64,000 nt of DNA from an uncultured Clostridium sp. (GCF_910588715.1 NZ_CAJURG010000001.1:884072-948071); one strand, 5' to 3'; positions 1 to 9,935 are shown, counted from the first letter of the stretch. Notes: generated by a model not told the origin, from the letters alone. Program-made: numbers and translations.

Positions 1-900
1 TAATACAGGTCTTGTCCCTTTTCTTAGTACATTATCTTTTGCAAAGTTATGAAGATTGTGTGTCATAGCTTCAAATCCAGAATTACTATATCCAGCTATA
101 ATCGCAGGAGTAACAAATTCTTCTTCTGGATTAAGTTTCATTAAGAAGTCGTGTGAATTAATTCCCATTTGAACTAATGTTTCACCATATTGAGTTTGTT
201 CTATTATTCCACTAAAATTACCAGTTAATTTTAAAGCCCCAAAGAATACTTCCCCTGTAGTCTCTGTAGCATCTTTATCTAATACAAAATATGGATTATG
301 GTTATGACTTGATATTCCTCTTCTATTTTCTATAACAATTTTTCCATAATTAACTTTTTGAACAAATCTTTGTTGTTCTGCTCCCCAATGACCATTAACA
401 TTTGAAAAATTTAATCCTTCATATGGAATATGGAATTGTCCACTATGAATTTTTTCAATTTCAATAATATCATTAGAATTATTTTTTACACTTACATATC
501 TTTCTATTAAATCATATTGGTCATAAACTTTATAATGAAGATTAATATTAAAATCATAGTGATTATCTTTTAATCTTATTATTAGTTCATCATCTTTAAC
601 ATCATATCCTATATATTTATAAACTAACTCTCTGCTTTTATCTGCAAAAGTAGCCTTTAAGCAATTTTCCTTATATCTTAAACTACCATATACAGGGTAC
701 TCCTCTCTAGTAATTTCATATACTGGATCATTTGTTGATACCTCGCATAATACTGGCATATCATAATCTTCAATATCATTGATTTTGCTTCCCCAATATA
801 AATTTCTTACTAACCCTTCATTATCTATTCCAAATACATATGAAGTATTTTTAGTTTGAAGGCTAAATATATTTTCTAATTTATTAATTAATATTCCCAT
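1..900 (-). CDS. Alpha-galactosidase, GH36 family (N-terminal 300 residues, cut by window edge)
   Basis: The first 300 codons of a gene that runs off the left edge. The protein opens MGILINKLENIFSLQTKNTS, then YVFGIDNEG and LYWGSKI, which matches the N-terminal beta-supersandwich domain of GH36 alpha-galactosidases; the visible end, GTRPVL, is where that domain meets the TIM barrel. Family members are about 730 residues, so the catalytic aspartates lie outside the window. There is no signal peptide, so it should act in the cytoplasm on raffinose- or melibiose-type alpha-galactosides. The ATG at 900 follows an AAGGGG ribosome-binding site. A LacI-type regulator lies about 1.2 kb upstream and an operator-like palindrome lies just upstream of the start. 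The family call is fairly sure; the substrate is inferred. Confidence 0.85.
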   Translation of the reverse strand, partial: MGILINKLENIFSLQTKNTSYVFGIDNEGLVRNLYWGSKINDIEDYDMPVLCEVSTNDPVYEITREEYPVYGSLRYKENCLKATFADKSRELVYKYIGYDVKDDELIIRLKDNHYDFNINLHYKVYDQYDLIERYVSVKNNSNDIIEIEKIHSGQFHIPYEGLNFSNVNGHWGAEQQRFVQKVNYGKIVIENRRGISSHNHNPYFVLDKDATETTGEVFFGALKLTGNFSGIIEQTQYGETLVQMGINSHDFLMKLNPEEEFVTPAIIAGYSNSGFEAMTHNLHNFAKDNVLRKGTRPVL

Positions 901-930
901 AATTTTATTATCCCCTTTATTACATATTTT

Positions 931-945
931 AGATAACGTTTTCTT
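931..945. promoter_or_regulatory. cre/LacI-family operator-like palindrome upstream of the alpha-galactosidase gene
   Basis: The minus strand reads AAGAAAACGTTATCT, an imperfect palindrome AGAWAACGTTWTCT around a central CG. It fits the catabolite-responsive element WTGNAANCGNWNNCW with one mismatch and also resembles operators of other LacI-family repressors. It lies 31-45 bases upstream of the start codon, where it could overlap the promoter. It may bind CcpA or the LacI-type protein encoded at 2107-3120. Confidence 0.5.
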
Positions 946-996
946 TAAGAACATTATAATATATTTACAGTAAATTTTTCAATATTTTTAGTAAAA

Positions 997-1965
997 TTAT
1001 TGCAAAAATTTTTTTATTTCTTTTAAATACTCAATAAATATTTCATCATTTTCAAAAAATATTTCATGCTTAGCATTTTCAAACTTTATTTTATTACATA
1101 TATTAGCACATTTACAAAACTTGTTTTGTCCACGTTCTCTTACAAAAGTATCCTTTCCTGATTGAAAAAGTAATATAGGAATATTTATATTTTTAATATT
1201 TCTTTTTTTAAGTATATAATCAGTAGCTCTTAAAGCTTCAAAACACCATTTAAAAGATCCTCCAGATCTTTGTAATTCTTCATTTGATTTTAATTCTTCT
1301 AAGTGATTTTTATATCTATACTTATTACTTGCTCCTGACATTTCTAAATTATATTTTCCATCAAATGGGCCATGTCCAAATAAATAACTTTCTCCTTTTC
1401 CAGCCATTATGTATATAGAGCTTACTATATATACTATAGGTTTTGAAAATTTCCCTGTTTCTATTTCCATCATAGGTGCACTTAATATAGCCTTTTTAAA
1501 ATATCCATTATATTTTTCTAAAAACATCGTTGCTATTGCACCCCCCATCGAATGTGCATATAGATATAAATCCGAGCTATTTTTAGTAACTATTTTATCT
1601 AAAAATATCTTTAAATCTTCCACATAATTTTCAAATTTATCTATATTAACTTGAGTTTTATCAGTTTTACTTAAATGCCCTGATCTTCCATGACCCCTAT
1701 GTTCAATAGCATAAACTGAATATCCCATTCCTATAAAGTAATATATCATTTCTATAAATTTATCTATACATTCAGAAAATCCATGAGATATTACTATTGC
1801 ACCTTTTTCTTCTTTTATATAATATTTCTCATAGTATATGTCTAGATTATTCTTTCCCTTAAAATATCCACAAACCTTTATTTTACTTAATCTCATTTTC
1901 ACATCTTTTACTTTACATTTATCAATCCCATAGTTATAAATATATCTACTAATTTCTTCATTCAT
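997..1965 (-). CDS. Alpha/beta hydrolase (lysophospholipase/monoacylglycerol lipase-like)
   Basis: A 322-residue cytosolic alpha/beta-hydrolase-fold protein. Visible motifs are SHGFSE (oxyanion region, near residue 60), EHRGHGRSG (near 88-96), the nucleophile elbow AHSMGG with Ser139, an acid-containing GKDTFV segment and a C-terminal NAKHEIFFE histidine. The elbow has Ala where most relatives have Gly (GHSMGG). The layout matches the serine aminopeptidase S33/lysophospholipase L2 group, which hydrolyses lysophospholipids or monoacylglycerols. The ATG at 1965 has a good GGAGG site. It lies between the LacI regulator and the alpha-galactosidase gene on the same strand, but about 100-140 bases separate it from each, so a shared transcript is uncertain. 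The substrate is unknown. Confidence 0.8.
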   Translation of the reverse strand: MNEEISRYIYNYGIDKCKVKDVKMRLSKIKVCGYFKGKNNLDIYYEKYYIKEEKGAIVISHGFSECIDKFIEMIYYFIGMGYSVYAIEHRGHGRSGHLSKTDKTQVNIDKFENYVEDLKIFLDKIVTKNSSDLYLYAHSMGGAIATMFLEKYNGYFKKAILSAPMMEIETGKFSKPIVYIVSSIYIMAGKGESYLFGHGPFDGKYNLEMSGASNKYRYKNHLEELKSNEELQRSGGSFKWCFEALRATDYILKKRNIKNINIPILLFQSGKDTFVRERGQNKFCKCANICNKIKFENAKHEIFFENDEIFIEYLKEIKKFLQ

Positions 1966-2106
1966 TTATATAACCTCCATATTTGTTAATATCTTAGTAA
2001 TTCTATAATATATCATTTTATCTCTTATTTACAATTTTTAATATTGTGAATAAAAATAAAGAGAGTATCTTTTAACATTAAATACTTTCATTTAATTAAA
2101 TTAATA

Positions 2107-3129
<1,023 letters not shown>

Positions 3130-3213
3130 TCACCTCAATATTCCTTTTAACTTTCTGTATTTTATTAACATTATAATACAAATTAATTTAACTTTATAGT
3201 ATTATAATAATTT

Positions 3214-4128
3214 TTATCCAAAGAGCTTTTTGTATTTTTCTAAATTTCTAATAGAATTAAGCTCTTCATCTTCCTTCATGTAACCTTCAAAAAACTCATT
3301 TAACTCTATAGATTTTAAAACATCTTCAAGTGCTAAATCTAATTTATTTATTCCTACATAAAAACAAGCTCTATTATAATATAAAAATCCTTCATCTTCA
3401 TTTTGTAAAATTCCTTCATTTATTATATCTATAGCCTTAAAATAATCTTCTTTTTCTCTATACATAACAGCATAATTTAAATAACTATAAGGATAATAAG
3501 GATTTTCTTCTATTGACTTTTTATAATATTCCTCTGCTAAATCTAAATTTCCTAGCTTTTTATAAAAAACACCTAAATTAAATAATATTCTAAAATGATT
3601 TTTATCTATTTCAAGTGCTTTTTCCATATATCTTAAAGCTAAATTTATATTACCTAATTCATCATAAATACATCCTAAATTAGCATTTGCCCATAAATCC
3701 TTTGGATTTAACTCTAGTACCTTTTTATAATTTTTTATTGCTTCTTCTTTATTTCCTATTTCATCATAAGCATTAGCTAAAAAGAAATATGCTTTTTCAT
3801 ACTTTTCATCATATTTTATAGCCTTTTTGTAATACTTAATGGCTTTTTCATATAATTCATCATCGTCATAAATTATTCCTAGTCCATAATATGCTATAGA
3901 ATTAGTTTCATCTAGCTCTAATACTTTCTTATACATTTTTTCTGCTAAATCAAAATTTGCTATCTTATCATAAAGAAATGCTAAATCTAAAATTAAGTCT
4001 ATGTCATTTTTTCCCCCTTCACACTTATAGGCTTTTTTAAAAAACTTTAAGGCCTTCAAATAATTTTTTTCAGTCATAAAGTTACGTCCTATAGATATAT
4101 AATTATCAAACATATATATATTATCCAA
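3214..4128 (-). CDS. Tetratricopeptide-repeat protein
   Basis: A soluble protein of about 304 residues made almost wholly of 34-residue TPR units, for example LDLAFLYDKIANFDLAEKMY, AYYGLGIIYDDDELYEKAIK and ANLGCIYDELGNINLALRYM, each with the W/A-G-Y-A pattern and runs ending in NP. It should be a protein-protein interaction scaffold; the partner is unknown. The open frame extends to a TTG at 4143, but the GGAGG inside that extension (ttGGAGGaaattta) is clearly the ribosome-binding site of the TTG at 4128, seven bases downstream, so that start is used here. It has no signal peptide or membrane segment. It stands alone behind a terminator. Confidence 0.85.
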   Translation of the reverse strand: MDNIYMFDNYISIGRNFMTEKNYLKALKFFKKAYKCEGGKNDIDLILDLAFLYDKIANFDLAEKMYKKVLELDETNSIAYYGLGIIYDDDELYEKAIKYYKKAIKYDEKYEKAYFFLANAYDEIGNKEEAIKNYKKVLELNPKDLWANANLGCIYDELGNINLALRYMEKALEIDKNHFRILFNLGVFYKKLGNLDLAEEYYKKSIEENPYYPYSYLNYAVMYREKEDYFKAIDIINEGILQNEDEGFLYYNRACFYVGINKLDLALEDVLKSIELNEFFEGYMKEDEELNSIRNLEKYKKLFG

Positions 4129-4146
4129 ATAAATTTCCTCCAAATC

Positions 4147-4182
4147 AAATAAGATTGTACCTTAACTGGTACAATCTTATTT
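4147..4182. terminator. Intrinsic terminator (SDR gene)
   Basis: Perfect 15-base arms (4147-4161 and 4168-4182) around a 6-base loop. It lies 24 bases beyond the stop of the minus-strand SDR gene and just upstream of the TPR gene's ribosome-binding site. T-rich sequence flanks both sides. Confidence 0.8.
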
Positions 4183-4205
4183 TTTATACTCATTTTAATA
4201 TTATA

Positions 4206-4967
4206 TTAAATTACAATTGCTCCATCAACAGATAAAACAGCTCCACTTATATAACTTGCCATATCTGAAGCTAAGAATAAGAATGCATTTGCAATATCTT
4301 CAGGATTTCCGATTCTTCCTACTGGAATATTAGCTGCCATTGCATTTATCATGTTTTGGTCTAGTGCTGCAACCATATCAGTACCAATTATTCCTGGTGC
4401 TACTGCATTAACTCTTATTCCGTCTTTACCTAACTCTCTTGCTAAAGATTTAGTTAATCCATTAACTGCAAATTTAGAAGTTGGATATCCAACCCCTGAT
4501 TTTTGTCCATTAATACTTACTACAGAACTTGTATTAAGTATTACACCTTTTCCATTTTTCTTCATCTTTTCAGCAGCTATTTTACTACAATTAAATACTG
4601 CTTCTACATTTATATCTATTACCTTTTTAAAATGATTTGCATCTTGGTCATATATACTAACGTTATCGCTTATTCCTGCATTGTTTATTAAAACATCTAT
4701 AACGCCCCACTTATTTATAACTTCTTCCATCATTTTTTCAACTTCTGATATGTCTAATAAATTTGTTGAAAAACCAATAACTTCATAACTAGAATTTATT
4801 TTATTAAGCTCTGATAATGCCTTATCTACAGTTTCCTTTCTTGATCCACATAAAGCAACCTTTGCTCCATTTTCAAGAAATGTCTTTACTGTTGAAAATC
4901 CAATTCCTCTAGTTCCTCCAGTTACTATAACAACCTTATTTTTTACACCTTTTTCTAATATTCCCAT
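4206..4967 (-). CDS. Short-chain dehydrogenase/reductase, FabG-like
   Basis: A 253-residue classical SDR that reduces or oxidises a carbonyl/hydroxyl group with NAD(P)(H). It has the cofactor motif TGGTRGIG (residues 16-23), NNAG (95-98), structural Asn120, and the catalytic Ser147/148-Tyr161-Lys165 set within GYPTSK. The PGIIGTDM and GAVLSVDGA segments are typical of 3-oxoacyl-ACP reductase (FabG)-type enzymes. Asp37/38-type NAD selectivity is absent; CGSRKE at 40-45 suggests NADP. No fatty-acid genes are nearby and it is a single-gene unit ending in the terminator at 4147-4182, so it may not be the housekeeping FabG. Bile-acid hydroxysteroid dehydrogenases belong to the same superfamily and cannot be excluded. 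Confidence 0.85.
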   Translation of the reverse strand: MGILEKGVKNKVVIVTGGTRGIGFSTVKTFLENGAKVALCGSRKETVDKALSELNKINSSYEVIGFSTNLLDISEVEKMMEEVINKWGVIDVLINNAGISDNVSIYDQDANHFKKVIDINVEAVFNCSKIAAEKMKKNGKGVILNTSSVVSINGQKSGVGYPTSKFAVNGLTKSLARELGKDGIRVNAVAPGIIGTDMVAALDQNMINAMAANIPVGRIGNPEDIANAFLFLASDMASYISGAVLSVDGAIVI

Positions 4968-5050
4968 AATTCTCTTCTCCCTTCTAATTAATTAAATATA
5001 ATTTTTGCAATAATATATTTAATTATTCTATATATTTATTATTAAATTAG

Positions 5051-6457
5051 TTAAAAAATTGGCTCTTGATTATTCATTGAATATCCATCATTTCTAACAT
5101 CTTTCATATCTACAATATTATCTTTTATCTCAAGTCTACTAAGTTTTTTAACTGCACCATAAGGTTCCTTTAATGAAAGCTTATCTCCTCTTCCAGAAAT
5201 AACCCATAAAACCTTATACCCTCTAGGCTTAATCTGTAGTCTATCCTCCCCCTTTCCATCAGTAAAATATACTAATAAATTACTATTTTTATTATTTGCA
5301 TATTCAAAAACAGGCGTGAACCTAGTTCCTCCACCAGAAGAACACCTATCTTTTATATCATATATATTTTTTACCTTGTATGCATTTTTAATTTCCTTAT
5401 CACATTCAACTATAGTTATTTCATGATTATAATTTTTTACTATCGATAAAACTTCCTTAACTGCTTGTTTAAATTCTTCATCACTAATACTTCCACTTAT
5501 ATCAATTGCTACTATAATTTCTGCTTTATGATTTCTAAGTTCACCTCTTAAGTCTAATCTATTAGGTTGTCTTCTATTTCTTCTTGTTATAGTTTTCTTT
5601 TTGTTACTTTCTACAGTACCCATTAACTTTTTAAGATAGAGATTCCAAGGCAATTCGCTATTGCTTTGTCTTAAGTTAGATATCATTCCTTCTATATGAA
5701 TTGGAATTACACCCTTTTCAGCATTACTTATAAATTTTTCTGTAAAATCTTTAAGCATTTTTTCATCTAAACTTTCATTTTCGTTCCATAAATCATGTGC
5801 CTTTTCTATATCAAATCCATTATCTAGATTTTCCCCTGTACTATCATCTTCCTCGCCCTCATCACTTTCTTCAAGAACATTTAATACATTTTGGATATTT
5901 TCTGCATAATATTCAAATGTATTAAAGGGTTCAAGATTTAACTCATACTTTAAATTTACTCCCTTTAAAGTAATTGCATATGGTGGCAAATTATTAATAT
6001 ATTGATTTACTACTATATCCATAGCTAAATTAATTGCAAGAGTGCTAAAGTTTCCTTTTAATTCCTTAGCTCTAACTAAGTGCATAGATAATATATGATG
6101 AATTTCATGCTTTATTGTACTTTCCATTTGTTTTATATTAAGTTGTAAAAATATTATAGGATTAAAATATATAACATATTTTGCGCCCTTAAAATTTATA
6201 GCAGTAGGAGTGTTTATATCAAATCTTATTTCTCTATCCATTTGAAATAAGAAGTATCCATAAAAATTATCTTTTTCCTCCATAAGACTTAAATTTACTT
6301 TATCAATAAGCTTAAAAAACTCTACTTCAAAACTTTTTTCAACTTCTATATCAAACTTTTCTCCCATGCGAAGCTTCTTAAACATAACTGAACTATTTAT
6401 TATTTTTTCAGCATCAAAATAAAGTTCATTTTTTAATTTTTCAAAGTTACTTTCCAT
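5051..6457 (-). CDS. Putative metallopeptidase plus VWA-like domain protein (DUF2201 family)
   Basis: A 468-residue cytosolic protein with two parts. The N-terminal half carries a zincin motif HEIHH (His117-Glu118-His121) followed by NLAMDIVVNQY, as in the putative metallopeptidase domain of the DUF2201 family. An acidic linker (about residues 195-215) leads to a C-terminal von Willebrand factor A-like domain with a MIDAS-type DISGS (319-323) and a later YFTDGKGE strand. Such proteins pair with MoxR AAA+ ATPases, and one lies three bases upstream. The start ATG at 6457 has an AGGGGA site. It is the last gene of a three-gene operon. The domain reading is good; proteolytic activity and substrate are unproven. 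Confidence 0.85.
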   Translation of the reverse strand: MESNFEKLKNELYFDAEKIINSSVMFKKLRMGEKFDIEVEKSFEVEFFKLIDKVNLSLMEEKDNFYGYFLFQMDREIRFDINTPTAINFKGAKYVIYFNPIIFLQLNIKQMESTIKHEIHHILSMHLVRAKELKGNFSTLAINLAMDIVVNQYINNLPPYAITLKGVNLKYELNLEPFNTFEYYAENIQNVLNVLEESDEGEEDDSTGENLDNGFDIEKAHDLWNENESLDEKMLKDFTEKFISNAEKGVIPIHIEGMISNLRQSNSELPWNLYLKKLMGTVESNKKKTITRRNRRQPNRLDLRGELRNHKAEIIVAIDISGSISDEEFKQAVKEVLSIVKNYNHEITIVECDKEIKNAYKVKNIYDIKDRCSSGGGTRFTPVFEYANNKNSNLLVYFTDGKGEDRLQIKPRGYKVLWVISGRGDKLSLKEPYGAVKKLSRLEIKDNIVDMKDVRNDGYSMNNQEPIF

Positions 6458-6460
6458 AAA

Positions 6461-7591
6461 TTATCCCCTTATTGCACTATAAGCTTCAAAATAACTTTCT
6501 ACAAACTTTTCATTTTCTAAAGCTCTTTTGTAGCTTTCAGGATAACTACTTTTCATATCTTTCATTATTCCAACCATTAAATCTATAGGATATTCATTTA
6601 AAAATTCAATAAATCTATTTATATAATAAACATATTCTTCATTAATATTTTTTATGTTTTCCTCTAAACTCTTTAAAATGTTCATAGCTGTTAAATAAAG
6701 TCTAGTATGACTTTCACTTTTTATTTTTTCTATAATTTCACTATTTAAAGTATCACCTAAAAAAACTTCATAAAAAGATATTAAAGGAGTATGGTCCGAT
6801 TCAACAAAATTTACAAACTCTTCAGCTATAACCTTTCCAACATTACCTTTTATAACATTTAAAAATACCGACTTAGGTATTGAATCCTTTCTTTCTTTAT
6901 ATTCTTTAAAAGCTTTAGAAACCCTTTCATAACTTCTTGGAGTTGCTCTTACATCATCTTCATTTATCTTATGTAAATATTCTGGAAAAACCCCAATAAA
7001 CTCTATTACTTTTTGTTCAATTCCAGATTCCATAGCCCATTTAAGCCAAGCTTTATGATCACTTTCCATATTAAGCCATACAAATCTATTTTCCTGAGCA
7101 GCATCCATATCAACCACTTGATAATCAAAATCTGAACCATATTTGCTTGATGGATTCATTGCAGCTAATATATTTACATCATCATGTAACCTGTAACCAT
7201 TTATTTCTCTATTCAATATTAAATTCATAAGTTCCTGCTGTACTGTATGCTCACAACGATTTATTTCATCTATAAATAAAAGAACCCTTTTTCCCTTATT
7301 TATTTCCTCATCAATTTCCCTAAGCTTCGTATGAACAGCATATATTGTTGTTTTCTTTTCTAGCCTGTTTCCATTAGAATCCACAGTCATATATGATTCT
7401 ATCGTAGGCAATCCCCCTATTTCTCCCTCTTTAAGAAGATTACCATCAATAACTACTAAACTCCAATTATTATCTTTAGCTAACTTCTTTGCTAATGCTG
7501 TTTTTCCAATTCCACTTTCACCTATTACTAGTGGAACTTCCTCTGTTGCTAATACTAATTCTACACTTCTTAATGTATCTATAAAATTCAT
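6461..7591 (-). CDS. MoxR-type AAA+ ATPase
   Basis: A 376-residue AAA+ ATPase. Walker A GESGIGKT lies at residues 24-31, Walker B LLFIDEIN around 104-111, followed by a sensor-1 AAMNPS and an RATPRSYERV sensor-2 region. The C-terminal third is helical. Members of this AAA_5/MoxR group remodel or load cofactors into partner proteins, usually together with VWA-domain partners. Here the partner is the gene three bases downstream. The ATG at 7591 follows a GGGGGATG site and the upstream repeat-protein gene ends 15 bases before, so all three are probably co-transcribed. The family call is strong; the remodelled client is unknown. Confidence 0.88.
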   Translation of the reverse strand: MNFIDTLRSVELVLATEEVPLVIGESGIGKTALAKKLAKDNNWSLVVIDGNLLKEGEIGGLPTIESYMTVDSNGNRLEKKTTIYAVHTKLREIDEEINKGKRVLLFIDEINRCEHTVQQELMNLILNREINGYRLHDDVNILAAMNPSSKYGSDFDYQVVDMDAAQENRFVWLNMESDHKAWLKWAMESGIEQKVIEFIGVFPEYLHKINEDDVRATPRSYERVSKAFKEYKERKDSIPKSVFLNVIKGNVGKVIAEEFVNFVESDHTPLISFYEVFLGDTLNSEIIEKIKSESHTRLYLTAMNILKSLEENIKNINEEYVYYINRFIEFLNEYPIDLMVGIMKDMKSSYPESYKRALENEKFVESYFEAYSAIRG

Positions 7592-7606
7592 TTTTAATCA
7601 TCCCCC

Positions 7607-8422
7607 TTATATCATCTTTAGCTTTTCGTCTACTGCAATTCTTTTTGATTTTTTGCTTCCATATTCATAAATAAACATAATTTTATCAATATCTATAACT
7701 TCACTACCCTTATCAATAACATTACAATTTAAAAAATCCCTTACATACTTTTCTTCTACATCATCTTTTGATAATACTTCTCTTAATATTTCTTCTATTT
7801 CATATTCAGATATTTCACTTAGTAAACTCTTAGTAACATACCTTATAACTAAAATATTTTCCTTTAAAAAACTTAATAACTTATCTTTACTTAAATTATT
7901 AATAAACTTTACTGCTGCTTCATTATTTTTAATAGCTGCAATTTCTGCTCTATAGCATGGTTCTTTAATATACCTTAATGCATCATAACTTATCTTTACA
8001 GCTTCTTCTTGAACACTTTCATAAGGTTCTCTAATATATTTAATTGAATCATAATCTTTTTTTACTGCTAATAATTGAAGTTCTTCACTAGGATTTTTAG
8101 CATATCTAATAGCCCATCCTCTTTGCTCTATTGCTAATTTAATTATATAATTTGAAGGATTCTTAATATAATTTAAATTACTCCAGCCGCTATTTATTGC
8201 TTTTATCATCATTTCCTCTGTGGGATTATCTATAAACTCAATAGCCCTAGGATTGCTATTCATAGCTAAATTTTGAATATCTATAGTTGGATTTTTTATA
8301 TATCTTAATAAAAGCCCATCTTTTTCTATAGCTATTTTTTTCATTTCCTCTGTAGGATTACTTATATTTTTTATAACAATTGGATTTATCTTAATCATTT
8401 CAATTACTTTTGCTTCATCCAT
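7607..8422 (-). CDS. 22-residue tandem-repeat (helical solenoid-like) protein, first gene of MoxR operon
   Basis: A 271-residue protein that is not assigned to a named family with confidence. Residues 21-196 are eight consecutive 22-residue repeats with no gaps; starts are at 21, 43, 65, 87, 109, 131, 153 and 175. The consensus is roughly [KD]-N-P-T-x5-L-A-I-x5-A-I-R-Y-I; the eighth copy is degenerate and a half repeat lies at 5-20. Two short helices per unit are likely, giving an alpha-solenoid; DUF4116-like and leucine-rich-variant repeats are the nearest patterns known to the annotator. The C-terminal 75 residues lack the repeat. The ATG at 8422 has an AGAGGA site. Its place ahead of the MoxR and HExxH/VWA genes suggests it is the adaptor or client of that machine. 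Confidence 0.75.
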   Translation of the reverse strand: MDEAKVIEMIKINPIVIKNISNPTEEMKKIAIEKDGLLLRYIKNPTIDIQNLAMNSNPRAIEFIDNPTEEMMIKAINSGWSNLNYIKNPSNYIIKLAIEQRGWAIRYAKNPSEELQLLAVKKDYDSIKYIREPYESVQEEAVKISYDALRYIKEPCYRAEIAAIKNNEAAVKFINNLSKDKLLSFLKENILVIRYVTKSLLSEISEYEIEEILREVLSKDDVEEKYVRDFLNCNVIDKGSEVIDIDKIMFIYEYGSKKSKRIAVDEKLKMI

Positions 8423-8590
8423 AAAAATTCCTCTATCTTTATTGTTAATTTCAACTTTTACTTAATAATAATTATTATATATTTATTATAATACTTTTTA
8501 AAAATTTTTAAAGTAGATAAATATAGTATGATTTATTATTTTTTTAAATTATACCTATATTTAATTAATATTCTCAGCTTTTTATACAAA

Positions 8591-8633
8591 AAAGCCTCTA
8601 TATATTTAAACTAAATAAATATATAGAGGCTTT
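8591..8633 (-). terminator. Intrinsic terminator (AIM24 gene)
   Basis: Perfect 18-base arms (8591-8608 and 8616-8633), 7-base loop. On the minus strand the stem is followed by six Ts. It lies 20 bases past the AIM24 stop codon and separates that gene from the MoxR operon. Confidence 0.85.
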
Positions 8634-8653
8634 ATTATATACTCTTAAAACTT

Positions 8654-9496
8654 TTATTTACTATTACTTGTATTCATATTCATATTTGTTGTATTATTAA
8701 TTCCTAAAGCTCTAGATTTATTTATAGCATCATAAACTTTAATTGTTGGTGCAAGCCATACAGTTCCTGTGCCACGATATACATTAACAAGCCCTTCTCC
8801 ACTTACAGCTGATCCAATTAATGTCTTAGCAGACCTCTCAACTGTAAAATTAATATTTCCACTCCTTAATATTGCAAAATTTCCATCCACCTTTAAAGTT
8901 TCATTATCTAAATGTATTTCATCTATTTCAGATACTGGTACTCTACTTTCTAATACAACTATACCTTTTCCCTTTAAAGAAATTTGAAATATTCCTTCTC
9001 CTCCAGCAAAAGCTGATGATATTGTTTTTACAGATACAGGCTTAACTTGTACTCCACCTTGTGCACAGTAAAACATTCCCTTATCTACTATGACTTCACC
9101 ATCAATTTTTAAAACTAAAAAGTGATTAAAAGAAGGCTCTAAAACCACCGTTCCAGTTCCCTTATACTCTGGTTGAGCAACAGATTCACCTGTTACAGCT
9201 GCTGAAAACATTTTTCCTATTAACTTACCTGGCGTTACCCCTGAAACCATTTCTAAATTTCCTTTAAAGTAACTCATTGCACCAGGTTCTACCTTTACCT
9301 TATCATTATTTAAATATATTGCAACTTGTCTAGCTTTTATATTTTGCTGTTCCATAAAATACATATCCATAGCAGCTGATGTATCTGTAGAACCTTGTAA
9401 TTTATTATACTCTAATACTTCTACCTTCATTCCCTCATATTCTGTTGTATCAATAACACTTACATTTTTTCTTGTTCCTATTGCACTAATTCCCAT
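8654..9496 (-). CDS. AIM24 family protein
   Basis: About 280 residues with the duplicated, glycine-rich beta-structure of the AIM24/TIGR00266-like family, for example VKVEPGAMSYFKGNLEM, GTGTVVLEPSFNHFLVL and GEGLVNVYRGTGTVWLAP. The short C-terminal tail is Asn/Met/Thr-rich (NNTTNMNMNTS). Bacterial members have no settled biochemical role. A GTG at 9505 is also in frame, but it overlaps the AGGAGTG ribosome-binding site, and the ATG at 9496 sits eight bases beyond it, so the ATG is chosen. No signal peptide. It is a single-gene unit with a strong terminator. Confidence 0.85.
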   Translation of the reverse strand: MGISAIGTRKNVSVIDTTEYEGMKVEVLEYNKLQGSTDTSAAMDMYFMEQQNIKARQVAIYLNNDKVKVEPGAMSYFKGNLEMVSGVTPGKLIGKMFSAAVTGESVAQPEYKGTGTVVLEPSFNHFLVLKIDGEVIVDKGMFYCAQGGVQVKPVSVKTISSAFAGGEGIFQISLKGKGIVVLESRVPVSEIDEIHLDNETLKVDGNFAILRSGNINFTVERSAKTLIGSAVSGEGLVNVYRGTGTVWLAPTIKVYDAINKSRALGINNTTNMNMNTSNSK

Positions 9497-9678
9497 CTTC
9501 TTCACTCCTAATCAAATACTTTTAATCATTATATCAAAATTTTTTCTTTTAAAATAAGCTAATACACTAAAAAAATTTTTTAATATAACTCACCATATTA
9601 TTTATATTGAATATATTATACTATAAAGCTAATTTAACAGAAGATGAATTAAGTGTTTATACTATAGGAGGAAAAACA

Positions 9679-9858
9679 ATGGGAAGATGCTGTAATAATT
9701 GCAATAGAAATTATTATAATAATAATTGTTGTAATTTTAATAACTGTGGATATGGTAATTATGGATATAATAACTGTGGATTTGGTAACTGCGGTTTTGG
9801 AAATTGTGGGTTTGGCAACTCTTGGTTTTTATGGCCATTGTTATTCTTATTTTTCTAG
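9679..9858 (+). CDS. Small Cys/Gly/Asn-rich protein with hydrophobic C-terminus (coat-like)
   Basis: A 59-residue protein starting MGRCCNNCNRNYYNNNCC, followed by CGYGNYGYNN, a threefold CGFGN repeat and a hydrophobic end SWFLWPLLFLFF. The repeat is also visible in DNA as three consecutive 15-base units at about 9776-9820. An upstream in-frame ATG at 9607 exists, but the AGGAGG site at 9667-9672 places the start at 9679. Nine cysteines and many Gly/Tyr/Asn residues resemble small spore-coat or morphogenetic proteins of Bacillota; the C-terminal Trp/Leu/Phe stretch could insert in a membrane. The function is unknown. The gene ends 80 bases before a terminator shared with yqeY. Confidence 0.7.
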   Translation: MGRCCNNCNRNYYNNNCCNFNNCGYGNYGYNNCGFGNCGFGNCGFGNSWFLWPLLFLFF

Positions 9859-9935
9859 TACACTAAGCTAATAAAACAATATTCTTATATAAATATTCTA
9901 TCTTGGTACGATTATTATTTATATAAATTTATATA

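Noticed and set aside
4206..4967. Bile-acid 7-alpha-hydroxysteroid dehydrogenase
   Set aside because: Only the general SDR motifs match; nothing in the sequence or neighbours supports bile-acid specificity.
9776..9820. CRISPR-like short repeats
   Set aside because: Three contiguous 15-base units without spacers, within a coding sequence for CGFGN; no cas genes in the window.
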